From: Linum tenue | Taxonomy: Eukaryota > Streptophyta > Magnoliopsida > Malpighiales > Linaceae | Direction: 5' to 3' | NCBI GenBank assembly: GCA_946122785.1 | Contig: CAMGYJ010000008.1 | Coordinates: forward strand, 27,429,475 to 27,493,474 | Length of the DNA stretch: 64,000 nt | In this document: one piece after another, positions 35,600 to 47,417 of the stretch | Position numbering within the stretch: position 1 is the first letter of the stretch | Layout: every line of letters starts with the position of its first letter | The notes under the pieces: generated by a model | Database searches by the model: none | What the model was told of the DNA's origin: nothing | Seen by the model: only the letters and a program-made list of their open reading frames with translations | Made by a program: the position numbers and the translations under genes

Positions 35600-36890
35600 G
35601 CAGTGCTGTTTTGTCCTCTCCAGTATTTTGCTGTTATAAGTTTTGAAAACGTTGTTCCATTGAAGAGTAGTTTTAGTTTTATGGTTCTGATTGTTGACAG
35701 TAGAGCAATGTAATGCAAAGCAATGCAGTCCAGTATTTGGAGAACTTGATTCTTGTTCCGCAGAGTGTATGAATGTTTTTTTACTGGATCCTCTTTCCTG
35801 ATGTTCTGATTTGTTCTCATGATTTGCTGTGCTCTAGTTTCTTCCTGGATCACAAGGATCCTGGAGATGTTAGTCTATTCCATATTAGTTTGAAAATTCA
35901 TTTTGATATAGCTTAATTTGTTTGCCTGGTAAGGTGATCAATTCGAAGATTGGAACAGGGGAGAGTTACACTGACATGATTCAAGTGATGACATGGCCTC
36001 AAAATGTGGGTTATGATTTTGTAATTGTGGCAAATGAAAATCAGAGTTGTCGAAGTAGATGCATGAGAACAATTAGTATGGCTGATTGTACTAGGGCTGG
36101 TTTCTTCGTTTCTGCAAGAAAGAACTGATGGAGAGAGGAGAAGAAATGAAGGAAAGGTAGAAGAGGTTGGAAGGGTAGAGGAGAACGGTAGATTTCCCCT
36201 GCGGGAAGGAAAAATGGTGGAGTAAGGTGTTTGTTGTGATGGGGCTGTGGGAGGACTGAAGAGCCCAGACCTTGGTACAAATACCTTCATTTCCAAAATC
36301 TGAACCGCAAAACATTGACTAACTTCAGCGTCACGTTATGGATTGTATGGAGTATAGCCAGTAACCAACTCAATGCTGATGGATTTCTCAAAATCCACAA
36401 TCCGCATTCGACCGTGTGACTCTATTTAGCTCGAACTATTCGTATGGGTTGGGTAGTCGACTCATTACTTGAACCCTCTATAAAAGTTAGGGTTTCAATA
36501 GAGGTGAAAGAATGATTCCATGATATAAAGAGCATCACGTGCGACTACAAATAAGAGATGGGAAGGGAAACTTTGCAAGCAGAGGTCTGGAGTCTGGACA
36601 TCCAAGTAGGCGATCTTTGGCAAAATGTTTCAGTTTATGATAGCTGTTTCATTTAGTGATAATGGTGATGACTGCATTCAGTTTGTGTAAGTGTGTCCCA
36701 GTTCCATTAAGAGTATGGATATTACACACAGAAGTAATAATGACATCTCAACGGACATTCGCAATCGAAGGAGTGTGCAGTTGCAACAAGGTTAACTCGT
36801 GATCTTACAACAAACTGCAGGAAAACAACCTGAAGTGGGGCAAGTTTACACAATGGAGCTGATCCAAAATGGTCAGATTACTTCAGAAGC
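35600..36890. other. Intergenic between eL36 and RRM gene
   Basis: Holds the eL36 3' untranslated region (to about 35850). Open frames on both strands at 35913-36296 show no recognisable domain. Confidence 0.4.
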
Positions 36891-36891
36891 A

Positions 36892-37721
36892 TCAGGAACG
36901 AGTGTAATGTGGCGTTGCATTAGTAGATAGACGAGGGACAACAACTGGTCCACCACGAACTCTGTCAAGAGCAAAGCTTATTCTCAATGGTCGACCCAGC
37001 AGTGCCTGCCAAACAATCAAACCCAAAAAATTTTCTCTCACTTTTAAGATCAGTGAAGCAAATGGAAGAAGGGAAGAGTAGAACAAGTAGAAGACAATCA
37101 AGAGGCAATGTATGTTCCTTTTTCCTCACCTTCCCATCCATGGCGTCCTTGGCACTGCTGGCCTCATCTTCTTTAGTGAAACTCACAAACCCAAACCCTC
37201 TTGATCTTCCGCTGTCTCTGTCATACGCAATCCTCACTGAAAATCATGACAGATGCTCCTTGAATACAGAGGAAATTGGGCAGGCAATTCACAACGACAA
37301 CAACAACAACAAAATAATCGCTAGACCACCGAGCCAGAAGCAGGCTCGTTGAGGCATTTCGTCGAACAGTTGGATGAGTAACAAAGGAAGACACAAAGCT
37401 GCAGGTGATAATCACGGAAAAAACACGGACTTGATCAAATGGGTATCATCAGAAAATACCTTCTGTTACCTCGCCGAAAGAGGAGAAAGCGTCTTGCAAT
37501 GATTTCTCGTTCACCGACCATGACAGACCTGGCGATTGAATACCATACCAGAGTCCCCCATTACCCAAGAAGAACACCAAATCTTTAGGACATTAAAATT
37601 AACGTTAGGGAAGAGAAGGTAAACCTGCAACGAATAGTTTACTGTTGGGACCAGGTGGAGAGTCGGGGCTATGAACTGTTGCGAAAGCTCTTCCAGCAAT
37701 GGAGGACAGAGTTCTCCGCAT
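36892..37721 (-). CDS. Mitochondrial-type single-RRM RNA-binding protein
   Basis: Four exons (37721-37625, 37528-37460, 37236-37130, 37005-36892) give 128 aa with closed phases. Residues 1-20 are Arg/Ser/Ala-rich without acidic residues until H-S-P-D (MRRTLSSIAGRAFATVH), like a mitochondrial presequence. The RRM covers ~28-105: RNP2 KLFVAGLSW, SLQDAFSSFGEV, RNP1 RGFGFVSF (68-75) and LLGRPLRISFA. The glycine-rich tail of GR-RBPs is absent; the C-terminus is short (ends NATPHYTRS). Related plant proteins act in organellar RNA editing, splicing or stability. The exact function is not determined. It is divergent from uL30m. Confidence 0.88.
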
Positions 37722-37890
37722 CGTAGTCGAATCAAGATGGTAGCGGTTCTTTCTTCCAACAATGCAGGTCAGAGGAAATTTCAGGTCAGGGATTCAGCCG
37801 TTTTTGGGTCGGGCTGGCGCTATTTGGGCTTTCAAATTATTGGGCTTATCGAGAGCCGGGTCGAGTTTGAGAAATGACCCTCTTATCTGT
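37722..37890. promoter_or_regulatory. Shared divergent promoter with two TGGGCT boxes
   Basis: The space between the RRM start codon (37721, minus) and the start of the leader region of the plus-strand uL30m gene holds TGGGCT at 37825-37830 and 37841-37846. These match site-II elements bound by TCP factors in genes for mitochondrial and ribosomal proteins. The exact transcription starts are not visible. Confidence 0.5.
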
Positions 37891-39298
37891 CTCTATAGAA
37901 TTTCAGTCTTCACGCCTCTCCACCGGGGAAGTGAAAGACAGGAAGGAGGGGTTGGACGGTTGGTGGCGGCTGCCGTCGGAGCTCTGCTGCAGAAGACGAC
38001 GGTGGAGAGTAAAGGTCTGTAGTCTGTGCTCTATAGCGTATTGACGTGTGGGTTATACTTATAGATACTGAATTGTAATTGTGTGTGGTCCTTGCTTGTC
38101 TATTTTGGATTCTGTAGGTACTTTTTGACTGTAAGTAGCGATCAATCGAAAAACAAAACCCTTTCTGTCTCCTTCTTCTTCTTCTTCTGGTTCTGGAATC
38201 GACTACGCTAGTGATCAATTTACCTCCTCGGCCAAGTTTTGTGTCAAAGGTCAGTTCTTTCATCTACCTTCTACCTCGCTAAACCTTAGAAGCTAGATGG
38301 TTTTCCCCCGCTGCAGTTTTACTTGAACCCTTTTCCTCTTCTTTGAGATACCCAATCAAGCATTCGATGTTTACGCTTTGTTTTGGAACCAGCAGATTTA
38401 AATTGTGCAGTCTGAGGATTGAATTGTCTTATTTGTCAAAAATCCTATTGATTGCCCAGATTTTGTGGTCTCTAGTCGGTTCATGGTTATAAGGGGGATG
38501 GATGATAGGAGTTGCTATAGAATCATTGCTTTCTGAACGGGTTCAAGCATAAGGATCCCAATGAGTTCTAAGACAGTGTTCATAATCTATATAACTGTGG
38601 TTGCTTTTTGAGTGCCTGAAGATGATGTGGTTTGGGTGGGTTGATATCTGTGGAGTGTGTGTTGCTCGACGGCTGACTTATTGTTGTGGTCAGGGTGTCC
38701 TCATTTATGTTTGGTTATCTACTATCTGTAGTTTGTTAAACTTGAACAATGGTAGAAACTGCAGCTTCTGATGAGATGGGTATATTTATATTTAGTATAG
38801 GAAATGGAGTTCCTTGGGTCCAATTCTGTTCATTTTTGCATAGGATGGTTATTGATTCGCACTTTGCCATGGCCCGTTTGGTTCGTCAAAAACTCAAAAT
38901 GCTGCATATTCGTAAGTGATGCAAATTTGCCGAAATGTTAGGATTGGCTACTTCGGGCTTTTGCTTTTCCAGTCTCTCTCTGAATCTATTGGCAACAAGT
39001 TGCAGCAACTTTCTTGGGCTTAAGAGTGTGCAGCCAATCTCTCAGATAGCTAGATGTTTAGGATGGGGTACATTTGCAGTAGGCTTGTGGTGTGATGATA
39101 AAGGCTTGATTGTATTTCAAACTTGTGTTTATGTAGGAAAACTAAATTGGATAAGGCCGTTAGTGTCTGACGAATCCTCTTGAGTGATTGATTGAGTGAA
39201 TGAATTGGTTATGTCTTTATTATTGAAACATGACATTATTATATAATAACCTTCATGTTTGCTTTCAGAAGTGAAAAAAGAAAGGAAACATAAAGGAG

Positions 39299-39710
39299 AT
39301 GAATGGTTTCAAGGCCTTCAAAGCCCAAGTCCCAATCGCATGGAGTCCTCGGCTATTCATAACTCTGGTGAGAGGGATTCCCGGGACCAGGAGACTCCAT
39401 AGGCGCACCCTGGAGGCATTGAATCTCACTAAGTGCAACCGAACTGTAACACGGGCCAATTGTTCTTCCATTAGAGGAATGCTCAACCAGGTAATGCCGT
39501 CACCATAAATTATTCTAGCTCCCCATATCTAAACTTAATTCTTTAGTCATGGTTTCTGTTCTCTGGGTCCAGGTAAAGAGGCTGATTGTGATTGAAACCG
39601 AGGAGATGTACAATGCTCGTAAGCAGAATCTCGCTAACCACAAAGCTGTTCGCCCTCCGGTGGTTGTCGGGCACTCCCCTTCAATCGCTGCAAGTAGCTC
39701 TTCTTCATAG
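39299..39710 (+). CDS. Mitochondrial 50S ribosomal protein uL30m
   Basis: Two coding exons (39299-39490 and 39573-39710) encode 109 aa: MNGFKAFKAQVPIAWSPRLF, ITLVRGIPGTRRLHRRTLEA, LNLTKCNRTV, then VKRLIVIETEEMYNARKQN. This is the plant L30/L7-family mitoribosomal large-subunit protein; the RGIPGT..LHRRTLEALRL core is intact and the length normal. The ATG is in a good context right after a probable 5'-leader acceptor (GCTTTCAG at about 39268). The leader exon likely lies at ~37890-38250 and would splice over ~1 kb to it. Functional by all visible signs. Confidence 0.93.
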
Positions 39711-40378
39711 ACCCTTTTGTATCACGTTCTTGCAATGTTCTTTAGATGTCAGCTCTAGTTTTGTTCGAGACGGCATGGGTTGTTGCTTAGTCCTCTTCCA
39801 AAGTTGTACCAGCTATGCAAATGCCATGTAACTTTTTTCGAATTTCACATACAAAAGAAAAAAGATTGGCAGGCAGGGAAAATAATTGGTTCAACATGGG
39901 AATACATCGCAAGACCATTGGTACAAGGTTTGCAAAATAGTTAAATACACATATGAACTAAGCCTAACTTTTGCCTGGGATTGCTAACACTAAAATGCCT
40001 GCCATTTTATTATAAGCTCTCCCCTTTCTATTCCACCTCGAGCATTGAAACTCTCGGTTACCTACTTTCTTTCATCGCTTCATTCATCTCAGAATAACCA
40101 CTTTTTGTGATCTACAAAATTATAACTATTTTCAATACATTTCGAGGATTTTTTTTTATACCACCAATATTACTCGTTACCACCTTGGTACCCAGGGGCA
40201 TAGTTAGAGACTTAGAGTATAATAGGGGTGCCAGATTTGGAGAAACACAAGATATTAGTAGTATTAGTTAGTTAATGATGATATTTAAATTGTAAATTTC
40301 AGTGTCAATCGTCAAATCTTCTACCGTTAAATCACAACAAACTAATAAATTAATTTCATCTACTAATTTTTAAAATTA

Positions 40379-41760
40379 GGGGTCGTTTGCTTGTGGATTT
40401 AAAAATGACGGTTTTGTAATTTAAAAACCCAAGCATTTATCAAAGATTTGAGGCATAATGGATTTGCAACAATCCTTTGTTTGTTGAGATGTTTTATCAT
40501 GGATTTAAGAGTTTGTGATTTAGAACCTAAAGTTCAAAATTATCATACTATTCTTTTCTATTTGTTTGTCATGTTTATGATATGTACACAAAATAAGGAC
40601 AAATACATACTAATAAGCATAATGTTGCCACAATGACAATAATAATAAACGGCAAAATTTCGATTAACATTTAGCGTAACATATATCGGTCAAAGGAAAC
40701 TAAAACACAAGAAATGGTATAAAAATTCTAACTCATGTTTCCACATTAATTGAATATTTATATTATTTCTTTGTTGTTAATTAATTGATTATTTATAATT
40801 CACAATAGGTAAATGTGAGGCAACCTTGGAATTTTAAAAGTTCATGAGGGTATATGATGAGGGTATATGGGTAAAATACCATCATGGATTTATAATATGT
40901 GGGATTTACAAGTCTGTGGATAGGGCTGGGAAAGTAGACCAGACCGTTTGAAAAATCATGGTCTAAACCGGACCACACAGTTTGGTCCGGACCGTAGACC
41001 GTTAAGTATGGTCTGGTCTGATCCATGGTCTGTATTATATGATGTTTTGATTTATTGGTAGGTCTGGTCTAGACCGTGGTTTACCGGACCAAACCGTGGA
41101 CCCAGCAAACTTCTCAATATGTGTTAGCAACCCACTAGACCACTCTTCCAACTCCCACAACGATGCCCAAGTCTCAATATTAATTTTGAGAATCTCGTCT
41201 CCTCCTTCATTCACAATCACATTTCACTAGAGAGTAGAGACAATCATGTCTCCATATGACATTATGTAAATGTTTATGACGTTATGGTGCAAGTTGGGAT
41301 GTTTTGACTTTGTATCTTTATTATTTATTTATGGTGTCAAAATTATCCATGCATATAGAAATTTAAGTTTTAAGGAAACAAAACATTTTTTTCTTTGTGC
41401 GGTTGACTAATTAAATTGTTCATTTTTCGTTCACTATGGTCTATCTAGACCAAATCGTACCAGACTAGACCGCACAGGCGTAGTCTGGTCTGGACCGTAT
41501 AGTACGTGGTCTGGTTTGTGGTCTATACTCTAACCTCTCAGTCTGGACCGTATACCGCATATATGGTCCGGTCTGGACCAGACCGTACTGTTTCCTAGCC
41601 CTATCCGTGGGGTCCACAGATTTGGACCCTTCAAATCCGTGGCCCCCATAGATTTGGTCCCTAAAAAAGATGCAAGCAAATGATGGATTTTCCTTAAATC
41701 CATGGTGGAATGGATTTTGGTATCAAATTCATCATCCAAATCCATGAAGCAAACAACCCC
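40379..41760. mobile_element. Harbinger-like element (middle of the nest)
   Basis: Ends GGGGTCGTTTGCTTGTGGAT and GGGGTTGTTTGCTTCATGGA (complement). The flanking trinucleotides are TTA and ATA, so a 3-bp duplication is only partly supported. The end sequence resembles that of the MITE at 3388. The interior repeats 'ggattt...aaatcc' words and has no transposase. Confidence 0.65.
40921..41603. mobile_element. Non-autonomous hAT (innermost of the nest)
   Basis: Ends TAGGGCTGGGAAA / TTTCCTAGCCCTA with flanks TCTGTGGA and TCCGTGGG (6 of 8 matching). Subterminal regions are dense in GGTCTGGTCTAGACC-like words. 683 bp and no coding capacity. Confidence 0.75.
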
Positions 41761-42051
41761 ATAGTTTCTATCAATGTATTTGCTTGTGAAAATAGATTTG
41801 AATTGCTACTATCATCTGTCAATGCACAAGTTGATAACATTTTATGCTATGAAACAATTGTTCAGCCTTCGCATCTAGTGAACTAAAGTTGTGAATGGTT
41901 ATTCGGTGGGATATATTAAGTGTGAAATCTTGATAGTAGGCTGATTCATATAGTTATAGAATAATTTCACAATATAAAACACGATGCCGCATTTGTAATT
42001 TTTTTATGACACTCCCTTGAATAAAATCATGGCTATGCCACTGTTGGTACC

Positions 42052-43224
42052 ACCTTCGTTTTTAGTTTGAATTTTGAAAAATTTTGCCCAAAAGAAAAGA
42101 GTTTGTGTGATCTATTAGATCTACATATTTTTTGGAGAAAAAAATTTCATGACAAGAAGTATCACCCTATACCACTGTGATACAGAGTGGTACCTGGTGG
42201 TATACGTTGATGAAAAGTGATAAATTACGGTTAATACATTTATGCTATCATGTACGCAATCATTTTATACGGTGGTGGTTCATGCCGCCATGATACACTT
42301 TCATACCAGATTATATAATCTTATGTACATACAAAGTAGTACCACATGGTATGGACTGGCAATAAAACTCTCAATTTTTTTTCCAGAAAATATATCAAAG
42401 TGGATGTTATTTTGAAGAGCACTAACACAAGTCAAGTTGGGTACACCCATATGGGTACATAATAAGGACTGGTCGATCCATTTTTGTATGTTATCTAAAG
42501 AAAAGGACAATGATATATTTTTATTTTATAAGAAGGGTATAGAGGAAATACTTCATAAATAATTAGATACATAGTAGAAATAGTAATTGAGTCTAAATAG
42601 TTGAAAGATGGAGTCTTAAAATTCTATGGGTTGAAAATATTATTTAGAAATGTTTAAAAAGGAGAAATACAAGTAGATATTAATGCAAATTATGATAGAA
42701 CATGTCGAGAATCAGGGGTGGGGACAGGACGAGACAAGTCGGAATTAGTACTCATGTCCCGCTACACGATACTACAAATCAGGTAATACACGTCCCAAAC
42801 ATGCCGGAGTAGATCGTAACGGTTAAGTCAGATCAGAAATTTTCATCACTATAGAACAGGTGCTAGACAAACATGCTCTAAATAGAACTGATCCTTTTGT
42901 ATAGTGTGGTCATTCTACTTCCCCTTCAAATTTGTTTTTTTTTCAAGCAACCTTGCGGCCAAATGGATGACTAGTAGAATTATCAAATCAGTTATAATAC
43001 TCGTTCAGTTTATTTGTTTGGATGGCTCAGGATGGTCCAAATTCTTTTTAATGGATGAAAATGAAACTAGATGAACCACCTCAGTTTGACTGATCAAATG
43101 GTTCACTATTTTAATCACAAAAATTAAGAAAAATTCCTTTAATTTAAACTAAGACCATAAGCCTGAAATACTGATTTTATTTATGCTTCATCTTTTCGTT
43201 CTCCAACTTCTTTGTCAGGTCCAC
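42052..43224. other. Repetitive AT-rich spacer
   Basis: About 42160-42350 contains repeated 'ggtacc / gatacca' words. About 42715-42800 has a small GC-richer patch (gggtggggacaggacgagac) of unknown origin. No gene recognised. Confidence 0.35.
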
Positions 43225-43233
43225 TATCAATTG

Positions 43234-44159
43234 GGGATGAGATACTGTCACAACCCACTTTGTAGCCATTGGATACAATCTCTCTCCTGTCATTTTTTTT
43301 TAATCGATGGTTAAGATTACACGAAGGTTATTTTTGGAATGGAAAAAACTAACCACATAGAATTGCTACCACTATTATTTTCCATATCATTTCCCTTTCT
43401 CTAAAAACGATCCCCCTCTCTTTGCCGCCACCAACACCAGTTCTTCTTCTTCTTCTTCATCTCCATCCACCCCAGACGTCGGCGCCACCACCATCCAACC
43501 CTCCCGCCGCCCTCTGCCGCCGCCACCGCCTCCCAACACCATCACCAACGTCGCCTCTCCCTTCCCCCTTCCCTTGTTCCTCCGCCTCCTACCACCTCCT
43601 GTCTTCACGCCGCCACCACCGCCGCGAGGTAACCGCCTCTCCTCTGCCTTCCCCTTCCCTCATCCCTTGATTTTTTTTCCAGATTCCATATTTGTTTGTT
43701 TTTGTTTTAGTCTCTAGTGGTACGCTATCACTACCAGGTACTAGATGATAGTGGTACGCTTCCACTACCAGCTACCAGATGGTAGTGGCAGCGTTGTACT
43801 GGTAGTGTTACCAGTGATAATGGTAGCGTACCACTAGCCACTAACGGAGTGATAATTTTTTGCAGGTGCCTGAAGCAATTCTGATTTAAAGGATTTCGCC
43901 GAAAAAAGTCTGTTGGTCGGAAAGTCAGCCGGTCGGCGTGGAGTGGCTGCGGGAAAATGAAGAGAGAGATAGGAAGAGAGAGAAATGTATTTATTGTTGG
44001 ATTTAAATTATAAAAAGCAGGTATTTAATATGAGTTTTAATTCAAAATATGTAATTAATACAAAAAATTAATTAATAAATTCTTTTTTTTGTCATACCCA
44101 AAATGCCATTGGTTGTAAATCTCACAACCCCTCAGGGGGAGTGACCATATCCCGCTCCC
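43234..44159. mobile_element. MULE with perfect 9-bp duplication
   Basis: The 9-bp duplication TATCAATTG (43225-43233 and 44160-44168) flanks ends GGGATGAGATACTGTCAC and GGGAGCGGGATATGGTCAC (complement). The centre (about 43400-43670) is CCG-rich with Pro/Ser/Arg-coding frames on both strands, possibly captured sequence, followed by repeated 'ggtagtg..accacta' words at 43715-43850. No transposase. Confidence 0.82.
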
Positions 44160-44168
44160 TATCAATTG

Positions 44169-45778
44169 TTACCCTAATTACTAACTTGAATTTAATAATT
44201 CTTTATGTTTTCTTTTATGAGACTGTTTGAATAATTTGTTAGAACTTTTGGTGTTAGATGATTTGGATTTGGAATTGTTTATAGTTAATGATAAATTCAA
44301 TAATAAATTAGTTCAATTACTATATATGCCGTAATGTTATAAAACATGAACCATTCCTTTAAAGGTTAATCAATAATTCTATAGTGATTAACCGTTAAAT
44401 TATAAAACCACTGGTTTTTCTAGTTCATCGATCCAATTTTGAAAACAGATCGTCTACCACACTCCATTACTCCAAAACTTCATCGTATTTGTTGTCCCTT
44501 TTCCGATTACCGTGATTAGTTCCGCAATTAATCATGATAAATTATAATTATAATCAAATAATCCTAATTTTAACTACGCTCTCTCTTACTTTTCCCGTCG
44601 GTTACTGTATTTCCCCTATATAAGTTAAACAACCCTAATTAATTAATTTAAGAAAAACCCTAAACCAATCCTAGTGCTAGAGCGGCCGATGAGAAAACCT
44701 CCAGAGCGGCAGATCCCACCATCCTTCTTCTTCCAGCGCGCAAACACCAACGTCACCAATGAACTAAAATAGAGACCGAGAGGAGGACATGACGTAGGCT
44801 GGTGGTGGTGCTGTAGCCTTCGAGTATTGCTGTCATGGCGGCGACGTCTGGAGAGGCTAACCGATTGTGGACGATATGGCGGTGACGATAAACCCGACGA
44901 TGATACGGCGAGAGGCCTTCCCACAGAAGCGACAATTCCGTTCTGGGAAAAAAGGCGACGACGGACAACGAGGATCCATGTTTGGTTTGCGAGCTTGTTC
45001 CCTCCTCCTTCAACTGCGAGGGATGTCATTCACTCAATCTCTAAGGGATGACAGTGGCAAGTCAACAAACAAAAGCCACGAATTCGGTAAGTGGCCTTCT
45101 CTGGAACCTTTCAAATTATGGAGTACATGCATGGCATTTGATAATATTAGATTAGGGTCCGGCCTATTGGTCGGGAGAGTTTGATTTTCATGTGTATGTG
45201 TAGTAAACATTGAGGTATATATATTTTTTATGATTCATGTTGTTGAGGATTGAAGTAACTACTTAATTTGGTAAGTTCTCCATGAATAATATATGAAAGT
45301 ATTTAATGATCTTCCAACTACACTAACATAAATACATCTTTTCAAACAAAGTCATATCTATTTAAAAATGTCTAAGAAGAACAATGAAAAGAGTTGTTTT
45401 ACATCATACATACATAATCAATCTTCAGTATACGATAATTTTTTTTGTCTTTTCCATTGATTTTCGTATATTCAATGATATACGGAAACAAAGTATATGT
45501 TTAGAGTGTCCTTAAAAAGAAACAAACTAACTCACACAGTCATGGTTCCATTTACTTTAGTGTATTCAATGAAATAATGAAACAAAGCATATAGATCTCC
45601 AACTGGCAAATTCAACTAATAGAGCAACACATAAAAAGGCAAATCAAAGCGAAAAGAAGACAAAAACTAAAAACAACATATCTAACATTTTGGGGGAAAA
45701 TCCACAACAATAAAAGTTATTGTATGAACACTTGATAATGATTTGAACACTTGTGATATATGAGTAGTGAATGTTAAT
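44169..45778. other. Spacer with an unassigned GC-rich island
   Basis: A GC-rich block at about 44660-45060 is open on both strands but encodes nothing I recognise. The 'aaaaaccctaaacc' word at 44652 is telo-box-like. The rest is AT-rich with no features. Confidence 0.35.
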
Positions 45779-45797
45779 AAACGTCATTGTAGCTTTT

Positions 45798-47398
45798 TTT
45801 TTTTTTGGGTAAGGGTGAAATTCATTAATTAAAGAGAGTTAAAAAGAAGAGAACAACAAAGAGAAAAGAACACAAAGATGCAGCAACCCACATACTGCTG
45901 CAGCAACCAACAACAACAGGAGAAGCAGGAGGAGAAAGATCACAAACAAGACAAACAACCCAAGCCCAGAACAAGCACCATTCTAAGGAGCTGTCACCCT
46001 CTGCAACTGCTGACCAGTAATGAGTTCCACCTTGAGCAACTCAAGCCAACCTTCGCAAACCTGCCTGTCAATCTTTCCCGCCACCATAAGCCAAGAAGCA
46101 AGCATCCTTCCAACTGAGAACGCAACCACTTGGACTGGGGAACTTTTATCATCGAAGATCCTGCCATTCCTTTCACTCCATATACACCACATCAAAGCAT
46201 GAAGAAGAGACATAGTACACCATGCCTTGGGTCCCTGCGGCTTTTGAGAAGGCCACCTTCTGATTACTGCAGAAATATCTCCTTGAAGCAGATTACTTTG
46301 GATATGGACAAATCGTCTTAAGATTTGCAAGACTTGAGTTGTGAATCTGCAGTTTAAGAACAAATGGCTCGCATCTTCTTCGTTAACCAAGCAAAGAGGA
46401 CATCTGTTGGGCAAGCTCCAGCCCCTGCGCTTTAGCATGTCTTGGGTAAGTATCTTCCTCTGATAGATCAACCACACAAGGACACAAATCTTAGATGGAA
46501 TATGTGATTGCCAAATGACTTTGTGAGGGAAGTCAGCTAACTCCCTAGCTTCCATAACTTCAGAACACGCTTCCTTGGTGAGCTGTTGGTACATGCTGCG
46601 CACCGAGAAGTGCTTCTCAGAGTTCAGCAACCAAGAAATCTTATCGACCCCTGCAGAGAACACATGTAAATGACTAGAAATCAGAGTATAAAGCCTCTCC
46701 CTCTCCCTCTCAGCCCCACCCCTCAACAAAAACTTTAAAGGAATTTCACAAGAAACAGTCTCATTCATTCTGAAAAGGATATCATGCAGTCTTGCTCGGG
46801 GGTTAACAGCAGCAGCCGCAACACGAGGAAAGCTATCAGCAAGGGTGACTTCTCTGATCCACCGATCCTTCCAAAAGGAGATGTCATCGCCTGAATTGCC
46901 GGGACTAACAACAGCATACTTCCAAAAGTCCTCTTTCAGTTTATAGATCTGAGTCCAAGGACTACAACCGACAGAATTGGAAGGTTTACCTGGCATCCAA
47001 CTAGACTCTTCATTCGGAAACTTGATAGTCATGAGATTCTTCCACCAACTATCTTCTGTGGCGAATTTCCACCACCACTTGGAGAGTAAAGCCAAATTAT
47101 GTCTTCTCAAATCAGGTAAACCAAGACCTCCAAGCTTTTTGGGTCTTTTGCACCTATCCCAAGAGACCAAATGGAATTTCTTCTGCTCCAGGTTGCCAGA
47201 CCAAATAAAGGAACATAGGATCCTTTCAATGGTCTTAATAATATGATGTGGTGCTTTGAACAGGGAGCACATGTAAGTTGGGAGGCTAGCCAAGCATGCT
47301 TTGACGAGAACAATCCTGCCACCAAACGAGAGTAGACTCCCTTTCCACCCTTCCAAACGGACCTGCACCCTGCTGATGAGTGGGTTCCAAATGCCACC
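45798..47398 (-). mobile_element. Young 5'-truncated LINE insertion
   Basis: Flanked by a perfect 19-bp target duplication AAACGTCATTGTAGCTTTT (45779-45797 and 47399-47417). The poly-A tail appears as T residues from about 45794 to 45805. The 1.6-kb element lacks the endonuclease and most of reverse transcriptase. The intact duplication and uninterrupted frame argue for recent insertion. Confidence 0.93.
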
Positions 47399-47407
47399 AA
47401 ACGTCAT
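45983..47407 (-). CDS. LINE post-RT open frame (474 codons)
   Basis: One unbroken minus-strand frame with the C-terminal part of a LINE reverse transcriptase (RVQVRLEGWKGSLLSFGGRI, PTYMCSLFKAP, then KKLGGLGLPDLRRHN) and a zinc-finger-like RVT domain (RCPLCLVNEEDASHLFLNC). It ends ITGQQLQRVTAP. No RNase H domain follows, unlike the LINE at 13836. Its first ATG lies in the target duplication, not in the element. Without endonuclease and RT catalytic motifs it cannot transpose by itself. Confidence 0.8.
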   Translation of the reverse strand: MTFGGIWNPLISRVQVRLEGWKGSLLSFGGRIVLVKACLASLPTYMCSLFKAPHHIIKTIERILCSFIWSGNLEQKKFHLVSWDRCKRPKKLGGLGLPDLRRHNLALLSKWWWKFATEDSWWKNLMTIKFPNEESSWMPGKPSNSVGCSPWTQIYKLKEDFWKYAVVSPGNSGDDISFWKDRWIREVTLADSFPRVAAAAVNPRARLHDILFRMNETVSCEIPLKFLLRGGAERERERLYTLISSHLHVFSAGVDKISWLLNSEKHFSVRSMYQQLTKEACSEVMEARELADFPHKVIWQSHIPSKICVLVWLIYQRKILTQDMLKRRGWSLPNRCPLCLVNEEDASHLFLNCRFTTQVLQILRRFVHIQSNLLQGDISAVIRRWPSQKPQGPKAWCTMSLLHALMWCIWSERNGRIFDDKSSPVQVVAFSVGRMLASWLMVAGKIDRQVCEGWLELLKVELITGQQLQRVTAP

Positions 47408-47417
47408 TGTAGCTTTT

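Larger units (their letters stand above)
40193..42043. mobile_element. hAT-type element (outermost of a triple nest)
   Basis: Ends CAGGGGCATAGTTAG and CAGTGGCATAGCCAT (complement of the right end) with a perfect 8-bp duplication TTGGTACC (40185-40192 and 42044-42051). The duplication lies in a 'ttggtaccacc' repeat. The unnested length is only about 470 bp, so it was a MITE before receiving the Harbinger-like insertion at 40379. Confidence 0.85.

Noticed and set aside
35913..36296. 127-codon minus-strand frame 3' of eL36
   Set aside because: Ser/Pro/Thr-rich low complexity, overlapped by plus-strand frames, no splice or domain support.
37910..38263. 117-codon minus-strand frame opposite the uL30m leader
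   Set aside because: Antisense to the probable 5' leader; low-complexity Arg/Ser composition.
44643..45184. Open frames on both strands in a GC-rich island
   Set aside because: No recognisable protein on either strand and no promoter or splice support; kept only as an unassigned GC-rich block.
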